DNA of 64,000 nt from assembly GCF_003337215.1 (NCBI RefSeq), contig NZ_QPIG01000002.1, positions 186,001 through 250,000 on the forward strand. Direction: 5' to 3'. Position 1 is the stretch's first letter, and each line of letters opens with the position of its first letter. The position numbers and the translations under genes are program-made. Below the pieces are notes generated by a model, which was not told where the DNA came from, made no database searches, and was given only the letters and a program-made list of their open reading frames with translations. Below are positions 17,294 to 24,327 of the stretch, piece after piece. The DNA is from Oceanihabitans sediminis. GTDB taxonomy: Bacteria > Bacteroidota > Bacteroidia > Flavobacteriales > Flavobacteriaceae.

Positions 17294-17722
17294 ATGTGTA
17301 TGAAAACGTATAAAGCCAATAAAAAAGGGTTTGTCCTATATTTAATAATAGGATTTCTGTTATTGCCTTTAATAGTTTTTCTTTTAGATAGAAATATTTT
17401 CATTGAAAAACCTTTCACCATCATCCCATTAATTCTTCCATTAGCATTATTCCTATGGGTATATGTAGACACTTCTTATACAATAGATAAAGGTGTACTA
17501 AAATATCGATCTGCTTTTTTAAAAGGAAGTATAGATATTTCTTCTATAGTTGATATAACCAAAGGAAAAACCATGTGGGTAGGCTTGAAACCAGCTCTAA
17601 CTACAAAAGGTTTAATCATTAAACACAGTAAGTATGATGAAATTTATATTGCTCCTAAAGATAACGAGGAATTAATTGCAGACATACTTAAAATAAATCC
17701 GAATATTAAAATAATAGCTTAA
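17294..17722 (+). CDS. Bacterial PH-domain membrane protein
   Basis: The 142-residue protein has two N-terminal hydrophobic segments (about 11-27 and 38-55). A cytoplasmic bacterial pleckstrin-homology-like domain follows: YTIDKGVLKYRSAFLKGSIDISSI near 59-82, then the typical ending LIIKHSKYDEIYIAPKDNEELIADI. These proteins are common in Firmicutes and Bacteroidota, with no defined role. An in-frame ATG two codons later (17,300) could be the real start. Confidence 0.8.
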   Translation: MCMKTYKANKKGFVLYLIIGFLLLPLIVFLLDRNIFIEKPFTIIPLILPLALFLWVYVDTSYTIDKGVLKYRSAFLKGSIDISSIVDITKGKTMWVGLKPALTTKGLIIKHSKYDEIYIAPKDNEELIADILKINPNIKIIA

Positions 17723-17766
17723 TTGCTACAGGATTGCCTTTTCAGTTGAAGTATATCTTATTTTTT

Positions 17767-17793
17767 GTATGTTTAGCTCCTTTATAAACATAC
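17767..17793. promoter_or_regulatory. 9-base inverted repeat upstream of a secreted-protein gene
   Basis: GTATGTTTA and TAAACATAC are perfect inverted copies, nine bases apart, ending 19 bases before the ATG at 17,813. A T run precedes it and no T run follows, so it is a poor terminator for the upstream gene. It fits an operator or a 5' leader hairpin. Confidence 0.4.
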
Positions 17794-17812
17794 AATTTTA
17801 AAAACTTAATAT

Positions 17813-18379
17813 ATGAAAACATTACTTTGTATAATACTATTATTGCCTTTTACTTTTTTTTCACAAGAACAGACAAGTTCTGAAAAATTCTGGGAACAAC
17901 TTCAAGCACATTGTGGCAAAGCTTATGAAGGTGAAATCACAGCTGGTGGCGTTGCAGGAGATGGCTTTACAGGAAAGAAATTAGTAATGCACGTACGTGC
18001 CTGTGACACTAATGATATTCGAATTCCGTTTTTTGTAGGAGAAGATAAATCACGTACTTGGGTTTTACACTTAAATGAGGAAAAAATCATAAGTTTAAAA
18101 CATGATCACCGTCACGAAGATGGTTCTGAAGAAGAAATCACCCAATACGGTGGAACAAATTCAAACGTAGGTTTGGCTAACTTGCAAATGTTTCCAGCAG
18201 ATCCGCATACTTCTAACCTAATACCTGCTGCTTCAACCAACCTTTGGTGGTTTACTATAGATGAAAAAAACTTCACATATAACCTACGCCGTATAGGAAG
18301 TGAACGAGTTTTTTCTGTTCGTTTTGATTTAACCAATGAAATTGAAACACCTAGCGCTCCTTGGGGAACGGAAGAGTAA
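17813..18379 (+). CDS. Secreted protein of unknown function
   Basis: I recognise no family. The 188-residue protein has a clear signal peptide (MKTLLCIILLLPFTFFSQ). A compact body contains two cysteines (LQAHCGKAYEGE, HVRACDTNDIR) that could form a disulfide. A charged DHRHEDGSEEEITQYGGT stretch and a Trp-rich STNLWWFTIDEKNF segment follow. It has no lipobox or membrane anchor after cleavage, so it is probably a soluble periplasmic or secreted protein. It is a single-gene unit between an upstream inverted repeat and a strong terminator. Confidence 0.75.
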   Translation: MKTLLCIILLLPFTFFSQEQTSSEKFWEQLQAHCGKAYEGEITAGGVAGDGFTGKKLVMHVRACDTNDIRIPFFVGEDKSRTWVLHLNEEKIISLKHDHRHEDGSEEEITQYGGTNSNVGLANLQMFPADPHTSNLIPAASTNLWWFTIDEKNFTYNLRRIGSERVFSVRFDLTNEIETPSAPWGTEE

Positions 18380-18410
18380 ATTCTAAATAAAATATATCCA
18401 AATAATAATC

Positions 18411-18440
18411 TACCCTTAAGAAATTCTTAAGGGTATTTTT
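18411..18440. terminator. Bidirectional terminator
   Basis: A nearly perfect palindrome (TACCCTTAAGAA / TTCTTAAGGGTA around one base) is followed by T residues. It lies between converging genes. Confidence 0.8.
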
Positions 18441-18452
18441 TATTTTCACCTT

Positions 18453-19079
18453 TTAGATGATATAGAAGAATACCATAAAAAAATGAAAAATAGCACCTGC
18501 CAAAACAAAGAAATGCCAGATTACGTGGTTGTATGGAATTTTATCATTTGCATAAAAAATAATCCCTCCCGTATAAGCCAATCCACCAGCAAATAGCAGT
18601 AAAATTCCGTTACTATCCAATAACTCGTTAAGTTCACTAAAGTCAAAAACTATCAACCAACCCATAACGAGGTATAATATCACTGAAAAAGCTTCAAACT
18701 TCCCTGTGAAGAATACTTTTAAAATCACACCAAAAGCTGCTATTCCCCAAACTATCCAAAAGAGTTCCCAACCAAAACTATCCCGTAAAGTGATAAGCAG
18801 AACAGGCGTGTAAGTTCCTGCAATTAACAGGTAGATACTAATATGGTCTATGATTCTAAAATAGTGTTTTCTTTTTTCATTTTGTACCCAATGATACAAG
18901 GTAGAAGCTGTAAATAAAATGAGTATAGAAATACCATAAACAATAACACTAAATTGGCTCCATTCTGTCTTATTGCTATTAAAATAGATTAGCAAAAATA
19001 AGCCGGCAACCCCTAAAACAGAACCTATACCATGCGATATAGCATTTAGTTTTTCTTCAAAAGCTGTTTGAACTCGCAT
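18453..19079 (-). CDS. Hemolysin III / PAQR-type membrane protein (YqfA-like)
   Basis: The 208-residue inner-membrane protein has seven hydrophobic segments. The family's metal-type residues are present: NAISHGIGS near 12-20, FTASTLYHWVQ near 56-66, and PYNHVIWHFFVLAGAIFHF near the end. Homologues are called hemolysin III from one Bacillus protein, but the fold is that of PAQR ceramidase-like hydrolases, and toxicity is not expected. It ends seven bases before the DUF4294 gene region, on the same strand downstream of it. Confidence 0.88.
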   Translation of the reverse strand: MRVQTAFEEKLNAISHGIGSVLGVAGLFLLIYFNSNKTEWSQFSVIVYGISILILFTASTLYHWVQNEKRKHYFRIIDHISIYLLIAGTYTPVLLITLRDSFGWELFWIVWGIAAFGVILKVFFTGKFEAFSVILYLVMGWLIVFDFSELNELLDSNGILLLFAGGLAYTGGIIFYANDKIPYNHVIWHFFVLAGAIFHFFMVFFYII

Positions 19080-19085
19080 TAGTTA

Positions 19086-19757
19086 TTAGTTTTTTGTTGA
19101 GGACCATTTATCTGTTAATTCATAAAAATTGAAATATACAGCAGGTTCTTGAGGTTCTAAAACACCATTTTGAAAATTACGTTGTAAAATATCTTCTATA
19201 TAATAATCTTCTTTTACATTTTCTGGGTCGAATTCTCTTTTTAAAGAAATATTAAACAAGCTCGCGGTACTGTTAAACCAAAAGGCTCTCCAGCCGCTTC
19301 GTAACTCTTTTATTAAATCAAAAGTAGTTGTTCCTGTTTGTCTATGAATTAGTTTTACTAGTATTTGCCCTTCGGTTCTTGTTAATTTTTTTAATTCATC
19401 TGAAAATTCTTCTTCAATATATCTTTGAACCCGTCTAGCGTATTTTCGTTTTAAGCTTTTACGTTGAATAGCATCCATTCGCTCTTGCATGGTCTGTAGT
19501 CGCTCTGCAGCTAATTTCGCATAAGGGTACACTTTGATGGTTTTTCGCCTTAATATTAGGTACTCTTTATTTTCTGCGTAGCTTTCAAAAGAAAGTTTAT
19601 TCAATAGCATCACTTCTTCTAAATCTATAGAAGATCTTGCAATAGAATCTCCTTCAATGATAATATAATCATAGTCGGTTGAATCCTGCACAACTTCTTT
19701 CTTTTGAGCAAAAAACAACATAGGAAAAAGTAAAAATAAAGCTAGTAGTTTTTTCAT
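19086..19757 (-). CDS. DUF4294 family exported protein
   Basis: The start is placed at the ATG that directly opens a signal peptide (MKKLLALFLLFPMLFFAQ). Eight further in-frame residues upstream contain no signal feature. The mature part has DYDYIIIEGDSIARSSIDLEEV. A basic helical core follows (RRKTIKVYPYAKLAAERLQTM, described in outline), then LKKLTRTEGQILVKLIHRQTG, as in DUF4294. The function is unknown and it is probably periplasmic. It is co-directional with the hemolysin III-like gene. Confidence 0.8.
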   Translation of the reverse strand: MKKLLALFLLFPMLFFAQKKEVVQDSTDYDYIIIEGDSIARSSIDLEEVMLLNKLSFESYAENKEYLILRRKTIKVYPYAKLAAERLQTMQERMDAIQRKSLKRKYARRVQRYIEEEFSDELKKLTRTEGQILVKLIHRQTGTTTFDLIKELRSGWRAFWFNSTASLFNISLKREFDPENVKEDYYIEDILQRNFQNGVLEPQEPAVYFNFYELTDKWSSTKN

Positions 19758-19924
19758 TTTGACATTCCATTCATGGTCCAAAAATCACTTCGGTAAACGG
19801 AAATATTTTATTTAATAAGTTTCGTACTAAAATCGTTCCAAATTATATCTCAAAATTAATAATTTACACTGCTTAAACTCTTAAAATCCTATTAATATTA
19901 TTATTTTAGTAAAAAATTTAAAAC

Positions 19925-21013
19925 ATGGCAAAAAAGAGCATACTCAACAAAAAATCACTAGACTTTTTAGAAAAATATTTGAATAATGCATCTCCTACTG
20001 GTTATGAATGGGAAGGACAGAAAATTTGGATGGAATACCTAAAGCCTTATGTAGATGAATTTATTACAGACACTTATGGTTCTGCTGTTGGTGTTATTAA
20101 TCCGGAAGCAAAGTATAAAGTTGTTATTGAAGGACATGCAGACGAAATTTCGTGGTATGTAAACTATATTAGTGATGACGGACTGATTTATGTTATTAGA
20201 AACGGGGGTTCAGATCACCAAATTGCACCAAGTAAGGTTGTAAATATTCATACTAAAAACGGAATCGTAAAAGGTGTTTTTGGATGGCCAGCAATTCATA
20301 CAAGAAATAAGGCTAAAGAAGAAGCGCCAAAACCAGATAATATTTTTATTGACTGTGGATGCACCACAAAAGAAGAAGTTGAAAAACTTGGTGTGCATGT
20401 TGGTTGTGTAATCACTTACCCAGATGAGTTCCATATTCTAAACGAAGACAAATTTGTTTGTCGCGCATTAGATAACAGAATGGGAGGATTTATGATTGCA
20501 GAAGTAGCGCGCTTACTTAAGGAAAATAAAAAGGAACTTCCTTTTGGGTTATATATTACCAACTCTGTACAAGAGGAAATTGGCTTACGTGGTGCCGAAA
20601 TGATTACGCAAACCATCAAACCTAATGTTGCAATTGTAACAGATGTAACGCATGATACCACTACTCCAATGATCGACAAAAAGAAAGAAGGTCATTTAGA
20701 GTTAGGTAAAGGTCCTGTTATTGCATACGCACCAGCAGTACAACAAAAATTACGTGATTTAATCACAGAAACTGCAGAGGAAAAGAAAATTCCGTTTCAA
20801 CGATCTGCCTTATCTAGAGCAACGGGAACAGATACAGATGCTTTTGCATATAGCAATGGTGGTGTAGCTTCTGCGTTAATTTCATTACCTTTACGTTACA
20901 TGCATACCACTGTAGAAATGGTGCATAGAGACGATGTAGAAAATGTTATTAAAATGATTTACGAAACATTACTTAAAATTGAAGAAGGCGAAACATTCTC
21001 CTATTTTAAATAA
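19925..21013 (+). CDS. M42 family metallo-aminopeptidase
   Basis: The 362-residue cytosolic peptidase belongs to the dinuclear-metal M42 family (glutamyl aminopeptidase/PepA-like, often forming tetrahedral dodecamers). Visible metal and catalytic residues are His in VIEGHADEI (about 70), Asp in CRALDNRMGG, Glu-Glu in VQEEIGLRGAEM, Asp in VTDVTHDT and His in MHTTVEMVHRDD. The ASPTGYEW N-terminal motif is typical. It stands alone, followed by a strong terminator. Confidence 0.93.
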   Translation: MAKKSILNKKSLDFLEKYLNNASPTGYEWEGQKIWMEYLKPYVDEFITDTYGSAVGVINPEAKYKVVIEGHADEISWYVNYISDDGLIYVIRNGGSDHQIAPSKVVNIHTKNGIVKGVFGWPAIHTRNKAKEEAPKPDNIFIDCGCTTKEEVEKLGVHVGCVITYPDEFHILNEDKFVCRALDNRMGGFMIAEVARLLKENKKELPFGLYITNSVQEEIGLRGAEMITQTIKPNVAIVTDVTHDTTTPMIDKKKEGHLELGKGPVIAYAPAVQQKLRDLITETAEEKKIPFQRSALSRATGTDTDAFAYSNGGVASALISLPLRYMHTTVEMVHRDDVENVIKMIYETLLKIEEGETFSYFK

Positions 21014-21044
21014 TTCGTAAACCGATATACAAACAAATAATTAC

Positions 21045-21070
21045 AGAGCCTCTTTTTAGAGGCTCTTTTA
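21045..21070 (+). terminator. Terminator after the M42 peptidase gene, abutting the NUDIX start
   Basis: The perfect stem AGAGCCTCT / AGAGGCTCT with a four-base loop runs into TTTT. It ends two to three bases before the ATG of the next gene on the same strand. Confidence 0.85.
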
Positions 21071-21072
21071 CT

Positions 21073-21630
21073 ATGGAAGAAGAACTTATAGATATTGTAA
21101 CAAAGGAAGGAAAACCTACCGGTAAAACAGCTTTAAAATCTGAAATACACCGTAAAGGTTATTATCATAATACGGCACATGTTTGGTTTTATACTTCAAA
21201 GGGAGAAGTGCTTTTGGCACAAAGAGCAGCCACAAAAGCTATTTATCCATTATTATGGGATGTATCGGTTGCTGGTCATGTAGATGCAGGTGAAACAGTA
21301 GAAGAAGCAGCAATACGAGAAACAAAAGAAGAAATAGGATTGACTATTACGGAAAAAGATTTATATAAAATTGGTGTATTCGAATGTTTCCAGTCTTACC
21401 CAAACGGTATGGTAGATAATGAGTTTCATCATACCTTTCTAGCAGAATTAAAGGTACCTATAGAAAACTTAAAACCCCAACCTGGTGAGGTTGAGGCCTT
21501 AGAGCTAGTCACAGTTGAAGCCTATAAGCCCCTCTTGGCCAATAGCTATACCAATTCTTATTTTGTGGCTTCAAACCGTGATTATTACGAGTTGGTTATC
21601 AAAGAAGTTTATAAAAAACTTTCTTGCTGA
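21073..21630 (+). CDS. NUDIX hydrolase (isopentenyl-diphosphate isomerase-like, YfcD type)
   Basis: The 185-residue protein carries the Nudix box GHVDAGETVEEAAIRETKEE at about residues 72-91, completed by IGL. The N-terminal EELIDIVTKEGKPTGKTALKSEIH region and HNTAHVWFYTSKGEVLLAQRA are typical of the IPP-isomerase-like subgroup, whose bacterial members hydrolyse phosphate-containing metabolites. The ATG lies right behind the M42 terminator, so translation needs readthrough or a start inside the terminator region. The 3' end is convergent with the WYL gene. Confidence 0.88.
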   Translation: MEEELIDIVTKEGKPTGKTALKSEIHRKGYYHNTAHVWFYTSKGEVLLAQRAATKAIYPLLWDVSVAGHVDAGETVEEAAIRETKEEIGLTITEKDLYKIGVFECFQSYPNGMVDNEFHHTFLAELKVPIENLKPQPGEVEALELVTVEAYKPLLANSYTNSYFVASNRDYYELVIKEVYKKLSC

Positions 21631-21660
21631 TTTTAACACTGCGAAAATACTTGCAAGATG

Positions 21661-21690
21661 GACAAAATGTGTCTGTTTGAAAAAATGTTA
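21661..21690. repeat. Left copy of a 30-base direct repeat framing the WYL island
   Basis: It begins GACAAAATGTGTC, and 26 of 30 bases match the copy at 26,757-26,786 in the same orientation. The first 13 bases are identical and include a GACA/TGTC inverted repeat. It lies between the converging NUDIX and WYL genes. Confidence 0.6.
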
Positions 21691-21693
21691 TAT

Positions 21694-22599
21694 TTATTTT
21701 TGATATAAATTATTTGCTTGTTGAAGTTCTTGTTTAATATCCTGTCTAACAAACTCAGGCTCTAGGACTTCCACAAATTTTCCGTATTTTAAGATTTGTT
21801 GTTTTAATTCAAAATTATAGCTTACAAATAAACTAATGGTATAAAAACCATCTATACTATTATCTAAATCTTCTTTTTGTGTGTGATGCAACTTTAGAGA
21901 TTCTAAATATCGTTTCTGACTAATATCAAAACGCAAAACTATTTTGGTAGGCTCATAATCGCTAAAGTTTAGACCAACGGTATGGTAGAACTTTTCATTT
22001 GCTTGTTCCGTTTTATTTTTAAAAGGTTTGTTGTTTAGTACTTCTAAATTATCTATTCTATCTAAACCATAAACCCTAAATTCATTATCAACCTCCCCTA
22101 CTACATACCACCTATTCTGATATTCTTTTAGTAAATGCGGTTTTACAGTATGTACCTTAGGAGCTTCTCTTTCTATATGGTAGAAACTGCTATGATGGAA
22201 ACGAATTTCTTTTTTAAATTTTATAGCGTCTAGAATTATATCGAAGTAGCTAAAGTTTTTAACTAAACTAGTATCATCAAGAGACAGGTATTTATGTGTG
22301 TCCTTTTCTAATGTGATAGTTTTATTTAAAATATTGGAAAAAGCAATACGTTTAAATAGATTAGTTAACATGGTAAAGGCTTCTGAATCTTCTATATCTA
22401 ATTTATAGCCTTTTGTTTTAACGTTGTGAATTTTAAAACCAATGTCAACTAAAAACTTATAATCTCTATTTAGGGAGGAGGATGAAAAACTAAGTCCCTT
22501 TTTCTTTAATTCCGATTCAAGTTGTGCGGAAGTTACTAAACCTTCCGCTTTTTCTAGTAACTCTAAAAACACTAAATATCTTCTAATATCTTTACTCAT
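21694..22599 (-). CDS. WYL-domain transcriptional regulator (left)
   Basis: The start is set at MSKDIRRYLVFLELLEKAEG, where a DeoR-like winged HTH begins (helix region about 10-50). An in-frame extension of 58 residues upstream overlaps the divergent peptide gene and looks non-coding. The WYL domain spans about 110-290 and has the signature RWYVVGEVDNEFRVYGLDRI near 180-199. WYL proteins sense ligands, often nucleotides or oligonucleotides, and commonly control phage-defence or damage-response loci. The gene diverges from the 50-residue peptide across the shared operator at 22,615, so it may regulate both itself and the peptide. Confidence 0.88.
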   Translation of the reverse strand: MSKDIRRYLVFLELLEKAEGLVTSAQLESELKKKGLSFSSSSLNRDYKFLVDIGFKIHNVKTKGYKLDIEDSEAFTMLTNLFKRIAFSNILNKTITLEKDTHKYLSLDDTSLVKNFSYFDIILDAIKFKKEIRFHHSSFYHIEREAPKVHTVKPHLLKEYQNRWYVVGEVDNEFRVYGLDRIDNLEVLNNKPFKNKTEQANEKFYHTVGLNFSDYEPTKIVLRFDISQKRYLESLKLHHTQKEDLDNSIDGFYTISLFVSYNFELKQQILKYGKFVEVLEPEFVRQDIKQELQQANNLYQK

Positions 22600-22614
22600 A
22601 ATTATATTTTTTAA

Positions 22615-22650
22615 TTTCCCACTATTCGGGAAAGTTAGTAAATAACTTTG
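22615..22650 (+). promoter_or_regulatory. WYL-type operator and promoter of the 50-residue peptide gene
   Basis: A 6-7-6 inverted repeat (TTTCCC, spacer ACTATTC, GGGAAA; 22,615-22,633) is followed after nine bases by the -7 box TAACTTTG (22,643-22,650). The operator covers the region where the -33 element would be, which favours repression. The same arrangement occurs at 26,810-26,845. The WYL start codon is only 16 bases to the left. Confidence 0.7.
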
Positions 22651-22675
22651 TTTTGAACAATAAAAACAATGTATT

Positions 22676-22828
22676 ATGGATTTACAGAAATCACAATTGG
22701 ACCAGTTAAGTCGTTTATTACAAAGTAGTATGACCACTTCAAAAGAAATATCAGATATCTCTGGAGAAGACAAAATAACGGTAACATTACTTACTGTTGG
22801 ATGTACTTTAGCGGTTGCAGGTTTATAA
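22676..22828 (+). CDS. 50-residue peptide with hydrophobic Thr/Gly/Cys tail
   Basis: I do not recognise a family. The peptide has a polar, helix-forming N-terminal half (MDLQKSQLDQLSRLLQSSM, then TTSKEISDISGEDK). The C-terminal 16 residues are hydrophobic with four Thr, one Cys and two Gly (TVTLLTVGCTLAVAGL). This leader-plus-core look recalls ribosomal natural-product precursors, but no modifying enzyme is nearby and no GG cleavage site is evident. A small membrane peptide is equally possible. Coding is supported by a promoter with the shared operator, a clean ATG 25 bases after the -7 box, and a terminator after the stop. Confidence 0.6.
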   Translation: MDLQKSQLDQLSRLLQSSMTTSKEISDISGEDKITVTLLTVGCTLAVAGL

Positions 22829-22871
22829 CGTTCTTTAAATAGTTAACATAAAACTTGAAGAAAATAAAACT

Positions 22872-22904
22872 AAAAAAACCAGAGCTCTCACTCTGGTTTT
22901 TTTA
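22872..22904. terminator. Bidirectional terminator between peptide and HNH genes
   Basis: The stem AAACCAGAG / CTCTGGTTT with a six-base loop has A runs on the left and T runs on the right. It closes both converging transcripts. Confidence 0.85.
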
Positions 22905-22920
22905 TAGTTTTTGGAAAGGA

Positions 22921-23292
22921 CTACCTCCTTGACATTATTTCTTTAACCTTTTTTTGAATGCCTTTATCTGCATTAACAAGTGCGTTTTTCGTTAATGTTT
23001 CATTAATATTATAATTTAAAACATTACAAGGATTAGCTAGCCAATTTTCCATTCTCATTTTACCTTTGGACTGGTTGATTGTTCGTAAAGTGACTGCAAC
23101 ATTTTCGGGGCAGTTTACCACTTCTGCTATTTCAGCATTGCTTAATTGATCTCGATAGGTCATAAACACCTCTTCAGAGGAGCGTATATGCTCATAATCA
23201 TATCTATCACCTCCACGTAAGGTTTCTCCGGTATAACAGTCTGTATAGAGTGCTACGCCATCACCACCCCTCACCAAAGCTTCTTGATGCAT
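22921..23292 (-). CDS. HNH nuclease-like protein; true start probably upstream with a non-standard codon
   Basis: From the first ATG the protein has 123 residues. It contains HNH-type landmarks: Asp/Cys in YTDCYTGETL (16-25), YDYEHIRSSEE (31-41) and TLRTINQSKGKM (near 69-80). The frame stays open upstream to 23,388 and still reads like protein (KINPTRPYHRTEIELLFTKV), but it contains no ATG, GTG or TTG. Only ATT codons at 23,374-23,379 are available, a few bases after the preceding gene's stop. Either translation uses ATT with coupling, or the 5' end was lost. It is the last gene of the island operon. Nuclease activity is inferred from the fold only. Confidence 0.7.
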   Translation of the reverse strand: MHQEALVRGGDGVALYTDCYTGETLRGGDRYDYEHIRSSEEVFMTYRDQLSNAEIAEVVNCPENVAVTLRTINQSKGKMRMENWLANPCNVLNYNINETLTKNALVNADKGIQKKVKEIMSRR

Positions 23293-23384
23293 TTGTGCTT
23301 TGACTTTGGTGAAGAGTAACTCTATTTCTGTGCGGTGATATGGGCGGGTTGGATTAATTTTCTTTAATATTTGAATAATTGATG

Positions 23385-23699
23385 TTAATCATCAAATCCT
23401 CTAATCTGTTTAAACAATTCTATATTATAACGTTTTACACGGTTTTTTAAATGTAATGCATGACAAATCGGCTTATACCAAACGAAAGTAAAGATTAGAA
23501 ATAAAAAACTTTCTGGTATGAAAAAACCTCCAAAAATTAAAACCACAAACAAATAATAATTATACTTATAAAGACGAAGCCTTAAATCCTCAAAACTATG
23601 ATGGACTTTCTCATAATTTCTATAATTCGTTTTATCTTTCCCTAATAAATAGCCTTTCCATGCAGCTTTCATTGTTAATCCAAAATTTTCTTTATCCAT
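23385..23699 (-). CDS. Small membrane protein of the WYL island
   Basis: I recognise no family. The 104-residue protein has a polar, basic N-terminal half (KAAWKGYLLGKDKTNYRNYEK). A hydrophobic hairpin lies at about 47-80 (YYLFVVLIFGGFFIPESFLF, then LIFTFVWYKPICHALHL). The tail is basic (KNRVKRYNIELFKQIRGFDD). It is probably inserted in the inner membrane with both ends on one side. It starts four bases after the 207-residue gene and its stop touches the open frame of the HNH gene, so all three are probably translated from one mRNA. Confidence 0.72.
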   Translation of the reverse strand: MDKENFGLTMKAAWKGYLLGKDKTNYRNYEKVHHSFEDLRLRLYKYNYYLFVVLIFGGFFIPESFLFLIFTFVWYKPICHALHLKNRVKRYNIELFKQIRGFDD

Positions 23700-23703
23700 A
23701 ATT

Positions 23704-24327
23704 TTATAATATCAAGTCGCCACCATTAAGAAAGTCATCAATTTCTTGTTCTAGACTATCATTGTAGTTTTTGGCATTGGGGTTTATTAATTTTGCAGCT
23801 TTACTTAGTCCATCAAGACTATTATCAGACAAGGCTTCATTTACTTCTTTATGATTTGCCTTATTTAATTCAATATTCCTTTTTAAATCTTCAGCATAAT
23901 TTAAAATTTTCTCTGCTAATTGATCAATATTTAACTGATTATGCTTTTTAAGTGCTTTAGTTTCTTGATTGATATTAAACACTTTTAGCTCTACTCGCAA
24001 TGTCTCTAAACCTATTTTTGCTAAATCCTTTTTAAATTTATTTGCTTTATCTGAATCCATACCTTTAGGTAAAGGCAATCCTGACAAATATGTTTCTATC
24101 TTTGATATTATTTTAGCTTCTGCATTTGGATCTTCGTTTAAATATACATTAAATACATTTTCTAGTTTAGAAGACACGTTATGAAGTTTACCATTTTCAA
24201 ATTCTGTTTCAAAATCTGTATAAGCAGAAATAACACTTTTTGATAATTCAGCTCTAGTTTGTAAGTCTTTCACAACTATTTTAATCTCTTCACCAACCTT
24301 ATTAAGTTCTTTATTTGTTATATTCAT
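23704..24327 (-). CDS. Helical soluble protein, partner of the 591-residue protein
   Basis: I recognise no family. The 207 residues are almost entirely predicted helix: charged heptad-like stretches (NKVGEEIKIVVKDLQTRAEL, then IDQLAEKILNYAEDLKRNI) and no cysteine. A Pro/Gly break sits near 90 (SGLPLPKGMDSDK), and the C-terminus is acidic (LEQEIDDFLNGG). There is no signal peptide or membrane helix. Its ATG overlaps the stop of the 591-residue gene (ATGA, four bases), so the two are translated together and probably form a complex. Confidence 0.75.
   Translation of the reverse strand: MNITNKELNKVGEEIKIVVKDLQTRAELSKSVISAYTDFETEFENGKLHNVSSKLENVFNVYLNEDPNAEAKIISKIETYLSGLPLPKGMDSDKANKFKKDLAKIGLETLRVELKVFNINQETKALKKHNQLNIDQLAEKILNYAEDLKRNIELNKANHKEVNEALSDNSLDGLSKAAKLINPNAKNYNDSLEQEIDDFLNGGDLIL

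Noticed and set aside
18453-19079. Possible haemolysin toxin from the name hemolysin III
   Set aside because: The protein is a seven-helix PAQR/YqfA-type membrane protein; toxicity is not expected for this family.
22600-22773. 58-residue N-terminal extension of the left WYL regulator
   Set aside because: It lies across the divergent peptide gene and its operator; the family's HTH begins at the internal ATG at 22,599.
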